In this document: positions 1 to 9,266 of the stretch, piece by piece
Position numbering within the stretch: the stretch's first letter is position 1
Layout of the letters: the number at the start of each line of letters is the position of its first letter
Assembly: GCA_021299035.1 (NCBI GenBank)
Contig: JAJTGD010000016.1
Location: forward strand, 1-64,000
DNA from: Oxalobacteraceae bacterium
GTDB taxonomy: Bacteria > Pseudomonadota > Gammaproteobacteria > Burkholderiales > Burkholderiaceae_D
Direction: 5' to 3'
Length of the DNA stretch: 64,000 nt
Position numbers and translations under genes: made by a program
The notes under the pieces: generated by a model
Databases searched by the model: none
Seen by the model: the letters and a program-made list of their open reading frames with translations, nothing else
Told to the model about the DNA's origin: nothing

Positions 1-326
1 GAGCAACCATAGTGACCAACTACCATCACATGTTTAACGCCGAGTAGGTCAATCGCAAACTGCAGCACTGACAAACTATTGAGGTCGGTATGCACCACCA
101 CGTTGGCGACATTTCGGTGAACAAAAAGTTCACCGGGATCGAGGCCGACGATGGAGTTAGCCGGAACGCGGCTATCGGAGCACCCAATCCAGAGATATTC
201 CGGCGCTTGCTGTGATACCAGCTTGCTGAAGAAATCCGGGTCTTGCTCGATCATGGACGCTGCCCACTGGCGATTATTCTCGACCAACTGTCCGAGCGCC
301 TTATCGAATGCATTTTTACTCGCCAT
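1..326 (-). CDS. can: Beta-class carbonic anhydrase (C-terminus outside window)
   Basis: Zinc enzyme interconverting CO2 and bicarbonate in the cytoplasm. The first 108 codons are visible, read leftward from an ATG at 326. The beta-class zinc signature is present: Cys49, Asp51 and Arg53 in the GCSDSR motif, then His105 and Cys108 in GHYGC at the window edge. The N-terminus ([13 protein letters not shown]) and ligand spacing match bacterial Can/CynT enzymes of about 220 residues, so roughly half the gene is missing. It is divergent from rpfF across 357 bp. The family call is firm; can versus cynT rests on the absence of a cyn context, which I cannot see. Confidence 0.9.
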   Translation of the reverse strand, partial: MASKNAFDKALGQLVENNRQWAASMIEQDPDFFSKLVSQQAPEYLWIGCSDSRVPANSIVGLDPGELFVHRNVANVVVHTDLNSLSVLQFAIDLLGVKHVMVVGHYGC

Positions 327-683
327 ATATTTTCTCACTCTGGATTCGCCGACGATTGTAACTGAGTCGCCAGGCACGTCGATAAACAAACCAACTGCCA
401 CACAACGCTCGATATCAAGCGCCAGAATCGATTAACTGGCTTTGACTTTAGTTATTGCTTCGCTACCAACCAGTGAATCGCACTAATCCATATAAGTAAG
501 GATTTTTTCGGCAAGCATAATTAGCACGGATTACAAACACCTTAACACCTGTTGAACTGCAATGCCAACTTCCTAAACTGGCCTCGCGCTTGAGAACATT
601 GAGCAAAGCCAAACAGCATCGCTCAAAGTTCTAGGAAAAATCAAGCAGGGACGTTTGGAATCCTAACTACGAAGGAGATAGCA
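327..683. other. Divergent intergenic region between can and rpfF
   Basis: These 357 bp hold no convincing gene. They must contain the promoters of can (leftward) and rpfF (rightward), but no clear sigma70 pair stands out. A short inverted repeat, TTGAGC at 599-604 and GCTCAA at 621-626, lies 58-85 bp before the rpfF start. It could be an operator or chance. A strong ribosome binding site, GAAGGAGA at 671-678, fixes the rpfF start at 684. Confidence 0.5.
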
Positions 684-1643
684 ATGTTGATGACCACTGA
701 AACAGTCAGCTACGCAACTCGGCTCTCTGATACCCCACTACCAGCCTGGCCGCGCCGCATGATGCAACAGGTTGATATGCACTATGACCCAAACTTACGC
801 ACTCTCTGGACGTACATGAAGCCGATTGGTATCCCCTGCTTCAACCAGAACATGCTCGAAGAGCTGCACTATATTTTCACTGAGCTACAAACCTATCAGG
901 GCCACACGGTCGATGGTGATGCTTGGGTTCCAGTCGATTACTCGGTCATGGCATCACGCCGCAGCGGAGTGTTCAACTTGGGTGGCGATCTAATGCTATT
1001 CCTAAATCTTATTCGGGAAAAGGACCGCGAAGGCTTACTGAATTATGCGATGTATTGTGTTGATAGCATTTACACGCGCATTATTGGATACGATGCATCA
1101 ACTGTGACGATCTCACTGGTACAAGGTGATGCACTCGGTGGCGGCTTTGAATTAGCACTCGCCAGCGATCTGATCGTTGCCGAGGCTGGTACGCGCTTGG
1201 GTTTACCCGAAATTTTGTTTAATCTTTTTTCGGGCATGGGGGCCTATAGCTTTTTGGCACGTCGTATCGGCGCCCGAAAAACAGAAGCGATGCTACTCAG
1301 TGGAAATATCTACACTGCAGAACAATTAGCCGAGATGGGTGTGGTCGATATTGTCGCACCCGCTGGCGAGGGTAAGCGTATCGTCGAACAATGGATCAGG
1401 AAGCATCACCACCACCTCAATGGCATGCGGGCAATCTATGATTGCCGTAGACATGTTTGGCCAGTCACGCATAAGGAACTCACCGATATTGCGGTAATGT
1501 GGGTCGACGCCGCCCTGAAAATTCAAGAAAAAGACTTGAGAATGATGAGACGCCTGCTCAAGGCCCAAAGCACACAACATTCGAGCTATCGGTATTTGAA
1601 TCCAGCGAATCCTGTCGAGACGGCTGACCCGGTGGCCGCCTGA
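684..1643 (+). CDS. rpfF: DSF (diffusible signal factor) synthase, RpfF-type crotonase
   Basis: Crotonase-fold enzyme. In Xanthomonas and Burkholderia this family dehydrates 3-hydroxyacyl-ACP and releases the cis-2-enoic fatty acid DSF quorum-sensing signal. The two catalytic glutamates that distinguish RpfF from ordinary enoyl-CoA hydratases are present: Glu156 in GGGFE and Glu176 in LPEILFN. An oxyanion-hole segment, FNLGGDL, lies at 97-103. At 319 residues it has a longer N-terminus than Xanthomonas RpfF; GAAGGAGA at 671-678 supports this ATG, and a second ATG at 690 is possible. It is convergent with the HDO gene and the RpfC-type kinase, which supports a signalling role. The acyl chain made cannot be told from sequence. 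Confidence 0.92.
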   Translation: MLMTTETVSYATRLSDTPLPAWPRRMMQQVDMHYDPNLRTLWTYMKPIGIPCFNQNMLEELHYIFTELQTYQGHTVDGDAWVPVDYSVMASRRSGVFNLGGDLMLFLNLIREKDREGLLNYAMYCVDSIYTRIIGYDASTVTISLVQGDALGGGFELALASDLIVAEAGTRLGLPEILFNLFSGMGAYSFLARRIGARKTEAMLLSGNIYTAEQLAEMGVVDIVAPAGEGKRIVEQWIRKHHHHLNGMRAIYDCRRHVWPVTHKELTDIAVMWVDAALKIQEKDLRMMRRLLKAQSTQHSSYRYLNPANPVETADPVAA

Positions 1644-1650
1644 GATAACG

Positions 1651-1679
1651 GGAGAGTCTTTGTGGCTTAAAGACTCTCC
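1651..1679. terminator. Hairpin between convergent rpfF and HDO genes
   Basis: A perfect 11-bp stem (1651-1661 with 1669-1679) encloses a 7-nt loop just after the rpfF stop and before the end of the convergent gene. Neither side has a clear U-tract, so it may be a weak bidirectional terminator or an mRNA-end stabiliser. Confidence 0.55.
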
Positions 1680-1700
1680 GTATTGAATCCTAGGCTGCTA

Positions 1701-2348
1701 TCAATTCTGCGGTAAATCACTGATTAACTGCCGCAAAAGATAAAAATTCATATCGACACTATCGACTATTTTTTCAACCAAGTCTTTCGATTCAAGCGAT
1801 TGAATTAATTCACTCACATTGGCAACATGATCATCGTCCAAGGTGCCATGTGAATCTAGAAAGCTAAAACCTCGTGTTATTGGCTGGTCAATGGCTATTG
1901 ATATCGATTGGGCAACTTTTGATGCGTAGCCAGCAGACATCAGCTCAAGCACATAAACCATACCGATAACATAGTGTGGATCGATACGATCGATGACATG
2001 GTAGTTATAAGCAAGCATCGCTCGCGCTGCTGGACCAGGATTAATGCTCGGTAAATCACTGTACTGGTACCCGAGCTGCTCGAGATCATTGATGACCATG
2101 GCTTCATGGCCCTTTTCATGCTCTATATGCTCGTAAAGAAATTGTCGTAGAGTGGTATGCCGATCTGCGCAGCGCCCCGCAGCCGCGGCCATTAGCGGGC
2201 AGAAATTAGACACAATCGGATAGAGCTGAACTAAGAATTCGACATAGGCTGCTTTTGAGTAAGTTCCACCGAGCATGGCTTGCAGCTGGGGTAATTTTTC
2301 CATTTGATGCCGGTGTCGGTCCGTTGTATCAGCTAATAAGTTATTCAT
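1701..2348 (-). CDS. Heme-oxygenase-like (HDO/TenA-fold) putative iron-dependent oxygenase
   Basis: A 215-residue all-helical protein resembling the iron-containing redox enzymes of the heme-oxygenase-like oxygenase superfamily. Likely metal ligands are visible in family order: Glu78 and His81 (EKGH), Glu135 (VYVLELMS), then His167, Asp171 and His174 in an H-x3-D-x2-H arrangement. Relatives include UndA, which converts medium-chain fatty acids to terminal alkenes, and CADD, an oxygenase in folate precursor synthesis. The substrate here is unknown. It starts 63 bp after the RpfC-type kinase on the same strand, with GGAGAG before the ATG, so the two are probably cotranscribed. Its place beside a DSF synthase suggests, as inference only, that it acts on a fatty-acid signal. 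Confidence 0.75.
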   Translation of the reverse strand: MNNLLADTTDRHRHQMEKLPQLQAMLGGTYSKAAYVEFLVQLYPIVSNFCPLMAAAAGRCADRHTTLRQFLYEHIEHEKGHEAMVINDLEQLGYQYSDLPSINPGPAARAMLAYNYHVIDRIDPHYVIGMVYVLELMSAGYASKVAQSISIAIDQPITRGFSFLDSHGTLDDDHVANVSELIQSLESKDLVEKIVDSVDMNFYLLRQLISDLPQN

Positions 2349-2411
2349 GAACGAATCTCTCCGTTGAGGTTATTGATATCCATCCTGTCTCTTGATCTCA
2401 TTAATTTTCGT

Positions 2412-5066
2412 TCAAATTGCATGTATTCTTCGTCGATCCCGATTGTGCCGATAAACCTCCAATGCTTCGCAAAGCTGTTGAAAGCACTCGCTTAACTGAT
2501 TTTTTATCTCTACGTGATTTTCCTGCAGGGCTTCATCAGCGAGTTTTTCGATATGGGCGCATAGTTGCTTGAGTGAAGTAGCACCAATACTCAGGGCTGA
2601 ACCGCGTAGCGCATGCATGGCAGAAGCCACTTGGGCATAGTCTGACCGAACAAGACTTCGATTAAAGTTACCAATCAACCTCCTTCCCTCGCTAATGAAT
2701 TCTGCGATCAGTTCATCAACAAATGCGGGATCTTGGCTCATCGACTCCAGATTATTTAGCTTGGCCGCATCCAGAATGGAAGTATTTATTTCTAATCCTT
2801 TGTACGCATCGGCGGCATTCTCATGCTGCTTTGATATAGGCGCCGGACGATTGGTCTGAACCAGGCGATCGAGTGTTTTTAAAAATTGTGAAACCTCAAT
2901 GGGTTTGGAAATATAGGCGTCTGCGCCCGCTGCGAAGCTTTCATCCCGCGCCTCTTGTGTAACGCTCGCTGAAAAAATGATGATGGGTGTTTTCGCCACC
3001 ACACCCCCCATCATTCTGCAAAAACGTACGACGTCGAGCCCAGAAACTTTAGGCATGTTCATATCAATGACCATGGCGTCGAATGTTTGTGTAGCAATAA
3101 TATCGAGACCCTCTTCTCCATCTTGAGCCAGTGTGCACTGGTGACCGGCACGCTCGAGGATTTTTTGTAGTACTTTTCGATTGGTTGGATTATCTTCAAC
3201 AATCAAGATCGATAAACCATCTCGGCGTAGGCTCGATGGCGTATCCGGGACGTAACTCATATCGCCGGTTGTCATAGCGCTTGAGGATGATGGCGTCGAC
3301 TGGCGCGACCTCGACACCGTACTGAGTGCTGCGGACTGAGCATGAAGCAAGTGACGAATATGATCTATGCTGAATGACTCTGGTAATACCGAGAAAAATC
3401 CTAGCTGCTCGGCTATACGCTTTATATCGTCCAATGGCAGATCTGCAGCGGGTACCAGCACAATCATCATTGACCTGTCAGCATCAAGCCGCATTAGGCG
3501 TTGCGCGGCGTTGCTCAGCCAGGCCTGAAAGGCCTCAACACTGGCATGCCCGGCCATAGTGACGCGCAGATAGATCATCGATAGGGACGTCCCCTGCAGA
3601 TGATGCTGACCAAGGAATTCCTCTGCTTGCTTCAGATCCTGCACGGTCAACGGCAGTACCTTGCCCAAGAACGCCAATTCTTTTGCCAATCGCCAGCAGC
3701 CTCCATCGGGGTCGATAATCATGCTTTGCTCCCGACTCAGCAAGCACGTATCGTCGAGATCCAAAACTTTGCCAAAGCTGATCTCGAACCAAAATTCACT
3801 TCCTACGCCCGGTCGACTGCGCAACCCGATCTGCCCACCCATCAACTCAACCAGCTGCTTGCAGATCGTGGTGCCTAGGCCGGTTCCGCCGTATTTTCTG
3901 GCGGTGGCGCTATCGGCCTGCGTAAAGCTCTCGAATATCTGATCCTGCACTGACTCGGGAATACCAATACCCGTATCCTCAATCGCGAAATGGAGTACGA
4001 CTGCGTCTTCCTTACTCAGGCATAGCCGAACTTTCAGCGAAATTCTTCCTTGCTCCGTAAATTTCACTGCGTTACCGATCAGGTTGATCAGTATTTGCCG
4101 TAAATGATGGGGGTCTCCCCGGAGTACGGGTGGGACTGCACAGTCGATCTGGCGTATCAGTCGCACCGTCTTGGCGTCAATCCGATAGCTAAACACTGCT
4201 AAGATATTTTCTATCAAAGCATAAAGATCAAACTCGATCTGCTCCACCACCATCTTTCCGGCTTCGATCTTGGAAAAATCGAGCACATCCTCGATCTGAG
4301 AAAGCATTAGTTGTGACGTAGTGGTCATACAGTCGAGCATTTCCCTCTGCTCGTGATCTATCTTGGTACTTGTCAGCAGATCCACCATCCCGATAATGGC
4401 ATTCAGCGGCGTTCTCAGCTCGTGACTTACGGCACAAATGAACTGACGCTTGGCGAGATTTGCGCTATTCGCTTGATTCAATGCGGTGAAGAGGCGACCA
4501 ACGAGCAAATTAAAATACATCGAGATCAGTAAGGTTCCCAGCCACAGCCCGATCGATAGTTTCTTTTCTGCCGCCCAGTACGGCTCAGTCGTTACCACGA
4601 TGCCAAAGCCCAGCAGCGTAAACCCCAAAGAAACTAGTAAGTATTTTTGCCCGAATCGAAAACCGTTACCGATGATGATCCATAGGTAGAGAAAATAGAG
4701 CGGTGCAGCGTGTACACCACCCACCGTCAGCAACACGGTTAGTACGCCAGTATCTAACAGGATGGCGAAAATACGACGTATCGGAACCTCACTTGAATTG
4801 ATGAGAATGCTGATACAAATGGCTACCGAAGCGCAAAGAAAAAATGCGAGCACCAGCCTTAGATCGATCGTTAATTGTGGCGTCGATAATTTTAGAGAAT
4901 CATTGAAGTACTCGAAGTAGTACATCAAGACGGTGCCAATCAAGATACGCACCGCTGATTGCTCAAGCTCGCTGTTGCGCTGCTCCTTGCGGTACCTGAC
5001 AAGAGCACGCCACAGGTATCTGACAGGATTCGGAGCATCTGCAAGCGAGACAGCTCGTGGCAACAT
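2412..5066 (-). CDS. rpfC: RpfC-type hybrid sensor histidine kinase
   Basis: Membrane sensor kinase with the layout of the DSF receptor RpfC. A five- or six-segment transmembrane region (about residues 38-200) with short loops precedes the phosphoacceptor His215 in SHELRTPLN. The ATPase domain carries an N-box (NLIGNAVKF, about 328-336), DTGIGI (364-369) and GGTGLG. A receiver domain (about 618-735) has Asp668 as likely phosphoacceptor and the KP pair at 721-722. A C-terminal HPt domain has His818 in MHALRGSA. Residues about 445-575 look like a degenerate extra receiver without acidic pocket. In known systems the phosphate passes to RpfG, an HD-GYP phosphodiesterase; no rpfG lies in this window. 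It is convergent with rpfF and followed by the HDO gene. Confidence 0.85.
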   Translation of the reverse strand: MLPRAVSLADAPNPVRYLWRALVRYRKEQRNSELEQSAVRILIGTVLMYYFEYFNDSLKLSTPQLTIDLRLVLAFFLCASVAICISILINSSEVPIRRIFAILLDTGVLTVLLTVGGVHAAPLYFLYLWIIIGNGFRFGQKYLLVSLGFTLLGFGIVVTTEPYWAAEKKLSIGLWLGTLLISMYFNLLVGRLFTALNQANSANLAKRQFICAVSHELRTPLNAIIGMVDLLTSTKIDHEQREMLDCMTTTSQLMLSQIEDVLDFSKIEAGKMVVEQIEFDLYALIENILAVFSYRIDAKTVRLIRQIDCAVPPVLRGDPHHLRQILINLIGNAVKFTEQGRISLKVRLCLSKEDAVVLHFAIEDTGIGIPESVQDQIFESFTQADSATARKYGGTGLGTTICKQLVELMGGQIGLRSRPGVGSEFWFEISFGKVLDLDDTCLLSREQSMIIDPDGGCWRLAKELAFLGKVLPLTVQDLKQAEEFLGQHHLQGTSLSMIYLRVTMAGHASVEAFQAWLSNAAQRLMRLDADRSMMIVLVPAADLPLDDIKRIAEQLGFFSVLPESFSIDHIRHLLHAQSAALSTVSRSRQSTPSSSSAMTTGDMSYVPDTPSSLRRDGLSILIVEDNPTNRKVLQKILERAGHQCTLAQDGEEGLDIIATQTFDAMVIDMNMPKVSGLDVVRFCRMMGGVVAKTPIIIFSASVTQEARDESFAAGADAYISKPIEVSQFLKTLDRLVQTNRPAPISKQHENAADAYKGLEINTSILDAAKLNNLESMSQDPAFVDELIAEFISEGRRLIGNFNRSLVRSDYAQVASAMHALRGSALSIGATSLKQLCAHIEKLADEALQENHVEIKNQLSECFQQLCEALEVYRHNRDRRRIHAI

Positions 5067-5140
5067 ATCTAGGCACCTTCAACGACAGCTGAAGCGCTGA
5101 GTCTAGCTTTGGCAACGAAGAATCTCGCGTGGTAATTGAA

Positions 5141-5162
5141 ATGTGCACATCCCTATGCACAT
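5141..5162. promoter_or_regulatory. Inverted repeat upstream of rpfC, possible operator
   Basis: ATGTGCA at 5141-5147 and TGCACAT at 5156-5162 form a perfect 7-bp inverted repeat with an 8-nt spacer, about 75 bp before the rpfC start codon. TGCACAT also occurs as a direct repeat (5144-5150 and 5156-5162). The position suits a transcription-factor site, but no regulator is identified. Confidence 0.3.
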
Positions 5163-5250
5163 CACGCAACATGATAGATGCTATGTGAGTATGAGCTCGA
5201 ACCGTAGCGCGTAGATCGTAGCGGAATGGTAAAGGATATCGACGCCAACA

Positions 5251-5277
5251 AAAACGCCGACAGAGCGTCGGCGTTTT
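5251..5277 (-). terminator. Intrinsic terminator after dnaJ
   Basis: An 11-bp perfect stem (5251-5261 with 5267-5277) with a 5-nt loop. Read on the minus strand it is GC-rich and runs into a T-tract, 68 bp past the dnaJ stop. It separates the heat-shock genes from rpfC. Confidence 0.85.
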
Positions 5278-5345
5278 CTGATTCGGCTACGAGGAAAGTG
5301 TGATGGGGCCACAGTAGCAAGCGTAGCCCGAAGGGTTAGCGCAGA

Positions 5346-6470
5346 TTACTCGAAGAATTCCTTCACCTTGTCCATCCAGCTCTTGCTTTGTGGACTGTGC
5401 TTGGCGCCACCCTCGGCTGTGAGTTGCTCGAATTCGCGCAGCAAATCTTTTTGTCGATCAGTGAGTTTGATCGGCGTCTCTATGACAACGTGGCAGAACA
5501 GATCGCCGGGAAAGCCGGATCGGACACCTTTAATACCTTTACTACGCAAGCGGAAAGTCTTTCCACTTTGGGTACCTTCGGGCACGCTGAATGACACCTT
5601 GCCGGTGAGCGTTGGCACCTCGATCTCACCGCCAATCGCTGCTTTTGCAAAAGAAATCGGCATCTCGCAATGTAAATCATCTCCGTCACGCTGAAATACC
5701 GCGTGCTGCTTGATATGAATTTCAACATAGAGATCACCTGGTGGTCCGCCGTTCATACCGGGTTCACCATTACCCGTCGAGCGGATCCGCATGCCGTCAT
5801 CGATACCAGCAGGGATCTTGACCTCAAGTGTCTTGTTGCGTTTGACGCGACCTGAACCAGCACAAGGACTGCAAGGATCTGCGATCACCTTGCCGGAGCC
5901 ATGACACTTCGGGCAGGTCTGCTGAATGCTGAAGAAACCTTGTTGCATCCGGACCTGGCCATGACCTCCGCACGTGCCACATGTGGTCGCTGAAGTACCC
6001 GGCTTTGCACCCGAGCCATGGCAAGTTTCACATTCATCCCACGAGGGCACCCGGATTGTGGTGTCAAAGCCGTTGGCCGCTTGTTCGAGGGTAATGTCCA
6101 AGTTATAGCGTAAATCTGCACCGCGATAGACCTGCGGACCACCACGTTGACGACCACCCCCACCAAAGATGTCACCGAAGATGTCGCCAAAGGCATCAGA
6201 AAAACCGCCGCTGAACCCTGCTCCAGCACCGCCGCCCACGTTTGGATCAACCCCGGCATGACCAAAGCGATCATAGGCCTCGCGCTTTTGCGGATCCGAC
6301 AGCATCTCGTAGGCCTCTTTTGCCTCTTTGAATTTATCTTCCGATTGCTTGCTATCCGGGTTGCGATCCGGATGAAATTTCATGGCGAGCTTACGATAAG
6401 CCTTCTTGATTTCATCATCCGAGGCATTCTTCGCTACACCGAGCGTTTCGTAAAAATCGCGTTTTGCCAT
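5346..6470 (-). CDS. dnaJ: Chaperone DnaJ (Hsp40)
   Basis: Cochaperone that delivers unfolded proteins to DnaK and stimulates its ATPase. This is a complete type I DnaJ of 374 residues. The J domain (1-70) contains the HPD motif in KFHPDRN, followed by a Gly/Phe-rich linker (about 75-115). Four zinc-binding repeats ([32 protein letters not shown]) and the substrate-binding C-terminal domain follow. It lies downstream of dnaK on the same strand, but a terminator-like hairpin sits between them, so dnaJ expression may depend on readthrough or its own promoter. AGGA precedes the ATG by 9 nt. Confidence 0.98.
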   Translation of the reverse strand: MAKRDFYETLGVAKNASDDEIKKAYRKLAMKFHPDRNPDSKQSEDKFKEAKEAYEMLSDPQKREAYDRFGHAGVDPNVGGGAGAGFSGGFSDAFGDIFGDIFGGGGRQRGGPQVYRGADLRYNLDITLEQAANGFDTTIRVPSWDECETCHGSGAKPGTSATTCGTCGGHGQVRMQQGFFSIQQTCPKCHGSGKVIADPCSPCAGSGRVKRNKTLEVKIPAGIDDGMRIRSTGNGEPGMNGGPPGDLYVEIHIKQHAVFQRDGDDLHCEMPISFAKAAIGGEIEVPTLTGKVSFSVPEGTQSGKTFRLRSKGIKGVRSGFPGDLFCHVVIETPIKLTDRQKDLLREFEQLTAEGGAKHSPQSKSWMDKVKEFFE

Positions 6471-6518
6471 GGTTGCATATCCTGACTACGACTGGACAGA
6501 GCAGACTCTATCCAAGCA

Positions 6519-6551
6519 AAAAACCGGGCGGAACAAAACGCCCCGACCCGG
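6519..6551 (-). terminator. Probable intrinsic terminator between dnaK and dnaJ
   Basis: On the minus strand a GC-rich imperfect hairpin (CCGGG...CCCGG with an inner CGG/CCG) is followed directly by a run of six T (6518-6523 region on the + strand as A). It lies 36-68 bp past the dnaK stop. It would partly or fully uncouple dnaJ from grpE-dnaK transcription. Confidence 0.6.
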
Positions 6552-6586
6552 CATAAACAACACAGTCTCGCTGTGTGCAGTGGTAA

Positions 6587-8527
6587 TTACTTGTCCTTCA
6601 CTTCCTTGAAGTCGGCGTCGACCACATCATCTTGCGCATCCTTCGCACCCGCTGTTGCAGTTTCCGGCGCTGCTGCACCTGCACCGGCCGCCGCCTGCTG
6701 TGCCTGCATGTCGGCGTACATTTTCTCGCCGAGTTTTTGTGCCGCTGTCGACAGCGCCTCGATCTTGCCGTCAATGGTCGCCTTGTCGGTACCCTTCAAG
6801 GCTTCCTCCAGATCTTTGATCGCCGCTTCTATCTTTTCTTTTTCACCGGACTCTAGCTTGTCGCCATGCTCAGTCAGTGCTTTCTTGGTCGAGTGCACCA
6901 GTGCATCGCCTTGGTTGTGCGATTCTGCCAGCTCTTTCAAGCGATGATCCTCTGCGGCATTCGCCTCAGCATCGCGCACCATGCGCTGAATCTCTTCTTC
7001 GGTCAGACCTGAATTGGCCTTGATGGTGATCTTGTTTTCCTTGCCTGTCGCCTTGTCTTTTGCCGACACATGCAAGATACCGTTAGCATCAATATCGAAG
7101 GTCACCTCGATCTGTGGCATGCCGCGCTGTGACGGCGGAATACCCTCGAGATTGAATTCGCCGAGCGCCTTGTTACCCGAGGCCATCTCGCGCTCACCCT
7201 GATATACCTTAATGGTGACCGCTGGCTGGTTATCCTCTGCAGTGGAAAACACCTGACTGAACTTGGTTGGAATCGTGGTGTTCTTCTTGATCATCTTGGT
7301 CATCACGCCACCCAGTGTCTCGATACCAAGCGATAGTGGCGTAACATCCAACAGCAGCAGATCTTTGCGATCACCGGAAAGCACCGCGCCCTGAATTGCA
7401 GCACCGACGGCAACCGCCTCATCCGGGTTAACGTCCTTGCGCGGCTCTTTACCGAAGAACTCCTTGACCTTCTCTTGCACCTTCGGCATGCGGCTCTGAC
7501 CACCGACCAGAATCACATCATCAATCTCGGACACTTTGACGCCCGCATCATTAATCGCGGTACGGCAGGGCTCGATAGTTTTCGAGATCAGGTCCTCGAC
7601 CAGTGACTCCAACTTGGCGCGCGTGAGTTTCAGCGTCAGGTGAACGGGTGCGCCATTCGCCATCGCGATGTAGGGCTCGTTGATCTCGGTCTGTTGAGAA
7701 GACGACAGCTCAATCTTGGCGCGCTCAGCCGAGGCCTTGATGCGCTGAAGTGCGATCGGATCTTTCGACAGGTCTAGGCCATTGATTTTTTTGAATTCCT
7801 CAATGATGTGATCAATCAGACGCTGGTCGAAATCTTCACCACCCAGGAAGGTGTCGCCATTTGTGGAGAGCACCTCAAATTGCATCTCGCCATCGACATC
7901 GGCGATTTCAATGATCGACACATCGAAGGTACCGCCACCCAGGTCGTAGACGGCAATCTTGCGATCACCTTTGCCGGACTTGTCCAGACCAAACGCGAGC
8001 GCTGCTGCAGTTGGCTCGTTGATGATGCGCTTTACATCGAGACCGGCGATACGGCCCGCGTCTTTCGTCGCTTGACGCTGCGCATCGTTGAAGTAAGCAG
8101 GCACCGTAATCACCGCCTCGGTGACTTCTTCGCCGAGGTAATCCTCAGCAGTTTTTTTCATCTTGCGCAACACCTCTGCGGACACCTGGGGCGGGGCCAG
8201 ACGTTTATCACGCGCGAGTACCCAAGCATCGCCATTGTCAGCCTTCACGATTTCGTAAGGCATCAGGCCGATATCTTTCTGCACTTCCTTTTCTTCAAAC
8301 TTGCGACCAATCAAGCGCTTGACCGCGAACAAGGTGTTCTTCGGATTGGTGACTGCCTGACGCTTGGCCGGCGCGCCGACCAGAATCTCGCCGTCATCTT
8401 GATAAGCAATGATGGATGGCGTAGTGCGCGCACCCTCGGAATTCTCGATCACCTTGGGCTGATTGCCCTCCATGATCGCAACGCAGGAATTGGTCGTTCC
8501 AAGATCGATGCCAATGACTTTGCCCAT
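6587..8527 (-). CDS. dnaK: Chaperone DnaK (Hsp70)
   Basis: ATP-dependent chaperone. All of the 646-residue protein is present: the N-terminal phosphate loop ([12 protein letters not shown], residues 5-16), the second phosphate loop ([10 protein letters not shown], about 195-205), the interdomain linker [10 protein letters not shown], and a substrate-binding domain ending in a Gly/Ala-rich tail with the conserved [14 protein letters not shown] lies 9 nt before the ATG. It follows grpE after 74 bp that hold their own sigma32-type promoter, so dnaK can be induced both with grpE and separately. Confidence 0.99.
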   Translation of the reverse strand: MGKVIGIDLGTTNSCVAIMEGNQPKVIENSEGARTTPSIIAYQDDGEILVGAPAKRQAVTNPKNTLFAVKRLIGRKFEEKEVQKDIGLMPYEIVKADNGDAWVLARDKRLAPPQVSAEVLRKMKKTAEDYLGEEVTEAVITVPAYFNDAQRQATKDAGRIAGLDVKRIINEPTAAALAFGLDKSGKGDRKIAVYDLGGGTFDVSIIEIADVDGEMQFEVLSTNGDTFLGGEDFDQRLIDHIIEEFKKINGLDLSKDPIALQRIKASAERAKIELSSSQQTEINEPYIAMANGAPVHLTLKLTRAKLESLVEDLISKTIEPCRTAINDAGVKVSEIDDVILVGGQSRMPKVQEKVKEFFGKEPRKDVNPDEAVAVGAAIQGAVLSGDRKDLLLLDVTPLSLGIETLGGVMTKMIKKNTTIPTKFSQVFSTAEDNQPAVTIKVYQGEREMASGNKALGEFNLEGIPPSQRGMPQIEVTFDIDANGILHVSAKDKATGKENKITIKANSGLTEEEIQRMVRDAEANAAEDHRLKELAESHNQGDALVHSTKKALTEHGDKLESGEKEKIEAAIKDLEEALKGTDKATIDGKIEALSTAAQKLGEKMYADMQAQQAAAGAGAAAPETATAGAKDAQDDVVDADFKEVKDK

Positions 8528-8578
8528 GATGGTTATTCCTTATGAATCTGAAACAGTTTAGATGCCGGATGCTTACCG

Positions 8579-8606
8579 ATATGCGGCGAGTGCAATACTT
8601 TTCAAG
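8579..8606 (-). promoter_or_regulatory. Sigma32-type heat-shock promoter for dnaK
   Basis: On the minus strand CTTGAA (8601-8606) is followed after exactly 14 nt by CCGCATAT (8579-8586). The sigma32 consensus is CTTGAA-N14-CCCCATnT, so one base differs. The -35 box overlaps the grpE stop codon, and the promoter lies about 50 bp before the dnaK ATG. Confidence 0.75.
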
Positions 8607-9195
8607 TCGACTGCGAGACGGTCACCAATGCGGGCCGCAGTAGTCGATCGGAGATCATGTAGCCCTTCTGCAGCACGGTGACGATGGTGTTCGCTTCTTG
8701 CTCGGCAGGTACCATCGAGATCGCCTGATGCTTCATCGGATCGAGTTTCTCGCCTGGCTGCGGGTTCACCTCGATCAAACGATGCTTGTCAAAAGCCGCG
8801 GCCAATTGCTTCAGCGTCATATCGACGCCCTCCTTCAGCGATTCGATCGAAGGGGTCTCGACCTTCAATGCCATTTCCAGGCTGTCCTTCACCGGTAACA
8901 GCGACTCGGCGAATGACTCAATGGCAAATTTGTGTGCCTTCGCGATATCTTCCTGCGCACGACGCCGGGTATTGTCAGCCTCAGCCTTGGCACGCAGGTA
9001 GGCATCCTGTGCCTCGGCCAACTTGCCCTGCACCTCAGCGAGTTGGACGGTTAATAGGCCGGCCTCCCCGAATGCCTCGCCCAGCCCGGCCAAAGGCTCG
9101 GTATGCATGCCATCCGCTGCCGGTGACGGCGCTGCGGCGGCCTCGGGAACCGAGTGGGCCTCCTCCGGATTCGGACGCTGTTCGCCTTGGGTCAT
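8602..9195 (-). CDS. grpE: Nucleotide exchange factor GrpE
   Basis: Dimeric cochaperone that releases ADP from DnaK. The protein has an acidic, Pro/Ala-rich N-terminus, a long coiled-coil helix (about residues 40-100, rich in Ala/Glu/Arg) and the C-terminal beta domain ending in [12 protein letters not shown] start it at the ATG at 9195, giving 197 residues, because GGAG lies 6 nt upstream; a longer reading from a TTG at 9225 has no such site. A near-perfect sigma32 promoter lies just upstream. Its stop codon overlaps the -35 box of the dnaK promoter. Confidence 0.96.
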   Translation of the reverse strand: MTQGEQRPNPEEAHSVPEAAAAPSPAADGMHTEPLAGLGEAFGEAGLLTVQLAEVQGKLAEAQDAYLRAKAEADNTRRRAQEDIAKAHKFAIESFAESLLPVKDSLEMALKVETPSIESLKEGVDMTLKQLAAAFDKHRLIEVNPQPGEKLDPMKHQAISMVPAEQEANTIVTVLQKGYMISDRLLRPALVTVSQST

Positions 9196-9238
9196 AAAAT
9201 CTCCAGTAAATACATAGGCTTGCAAATCAATACGGGAG

Positions 9239-9266
9239 ATATGGGGATGCGACGTAACTTTTCAAG
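9239..9266 (-). promoter_or_regulatory. Sigma32 heat-shock promoter for grpE-dnaK
   Basis: On the minus strand CTTGAA (9261-9266), 14 nt, then CCCCATAT (9239-9246) matches the sigma32 consensus exactly in both boxes and spacing. It lies about 43 bp before the grpE ATG. No CIRCE (HrcA) element is visible around it. Confidence 0.88.

Noticed and set aside
7808-8545. 245-residue open frame on the + strand
   Set aside because: It lies entirely antisense to dnaK. Its composition follows from the complement of a conserved gene; no ribosome binding site or family motif is seen.
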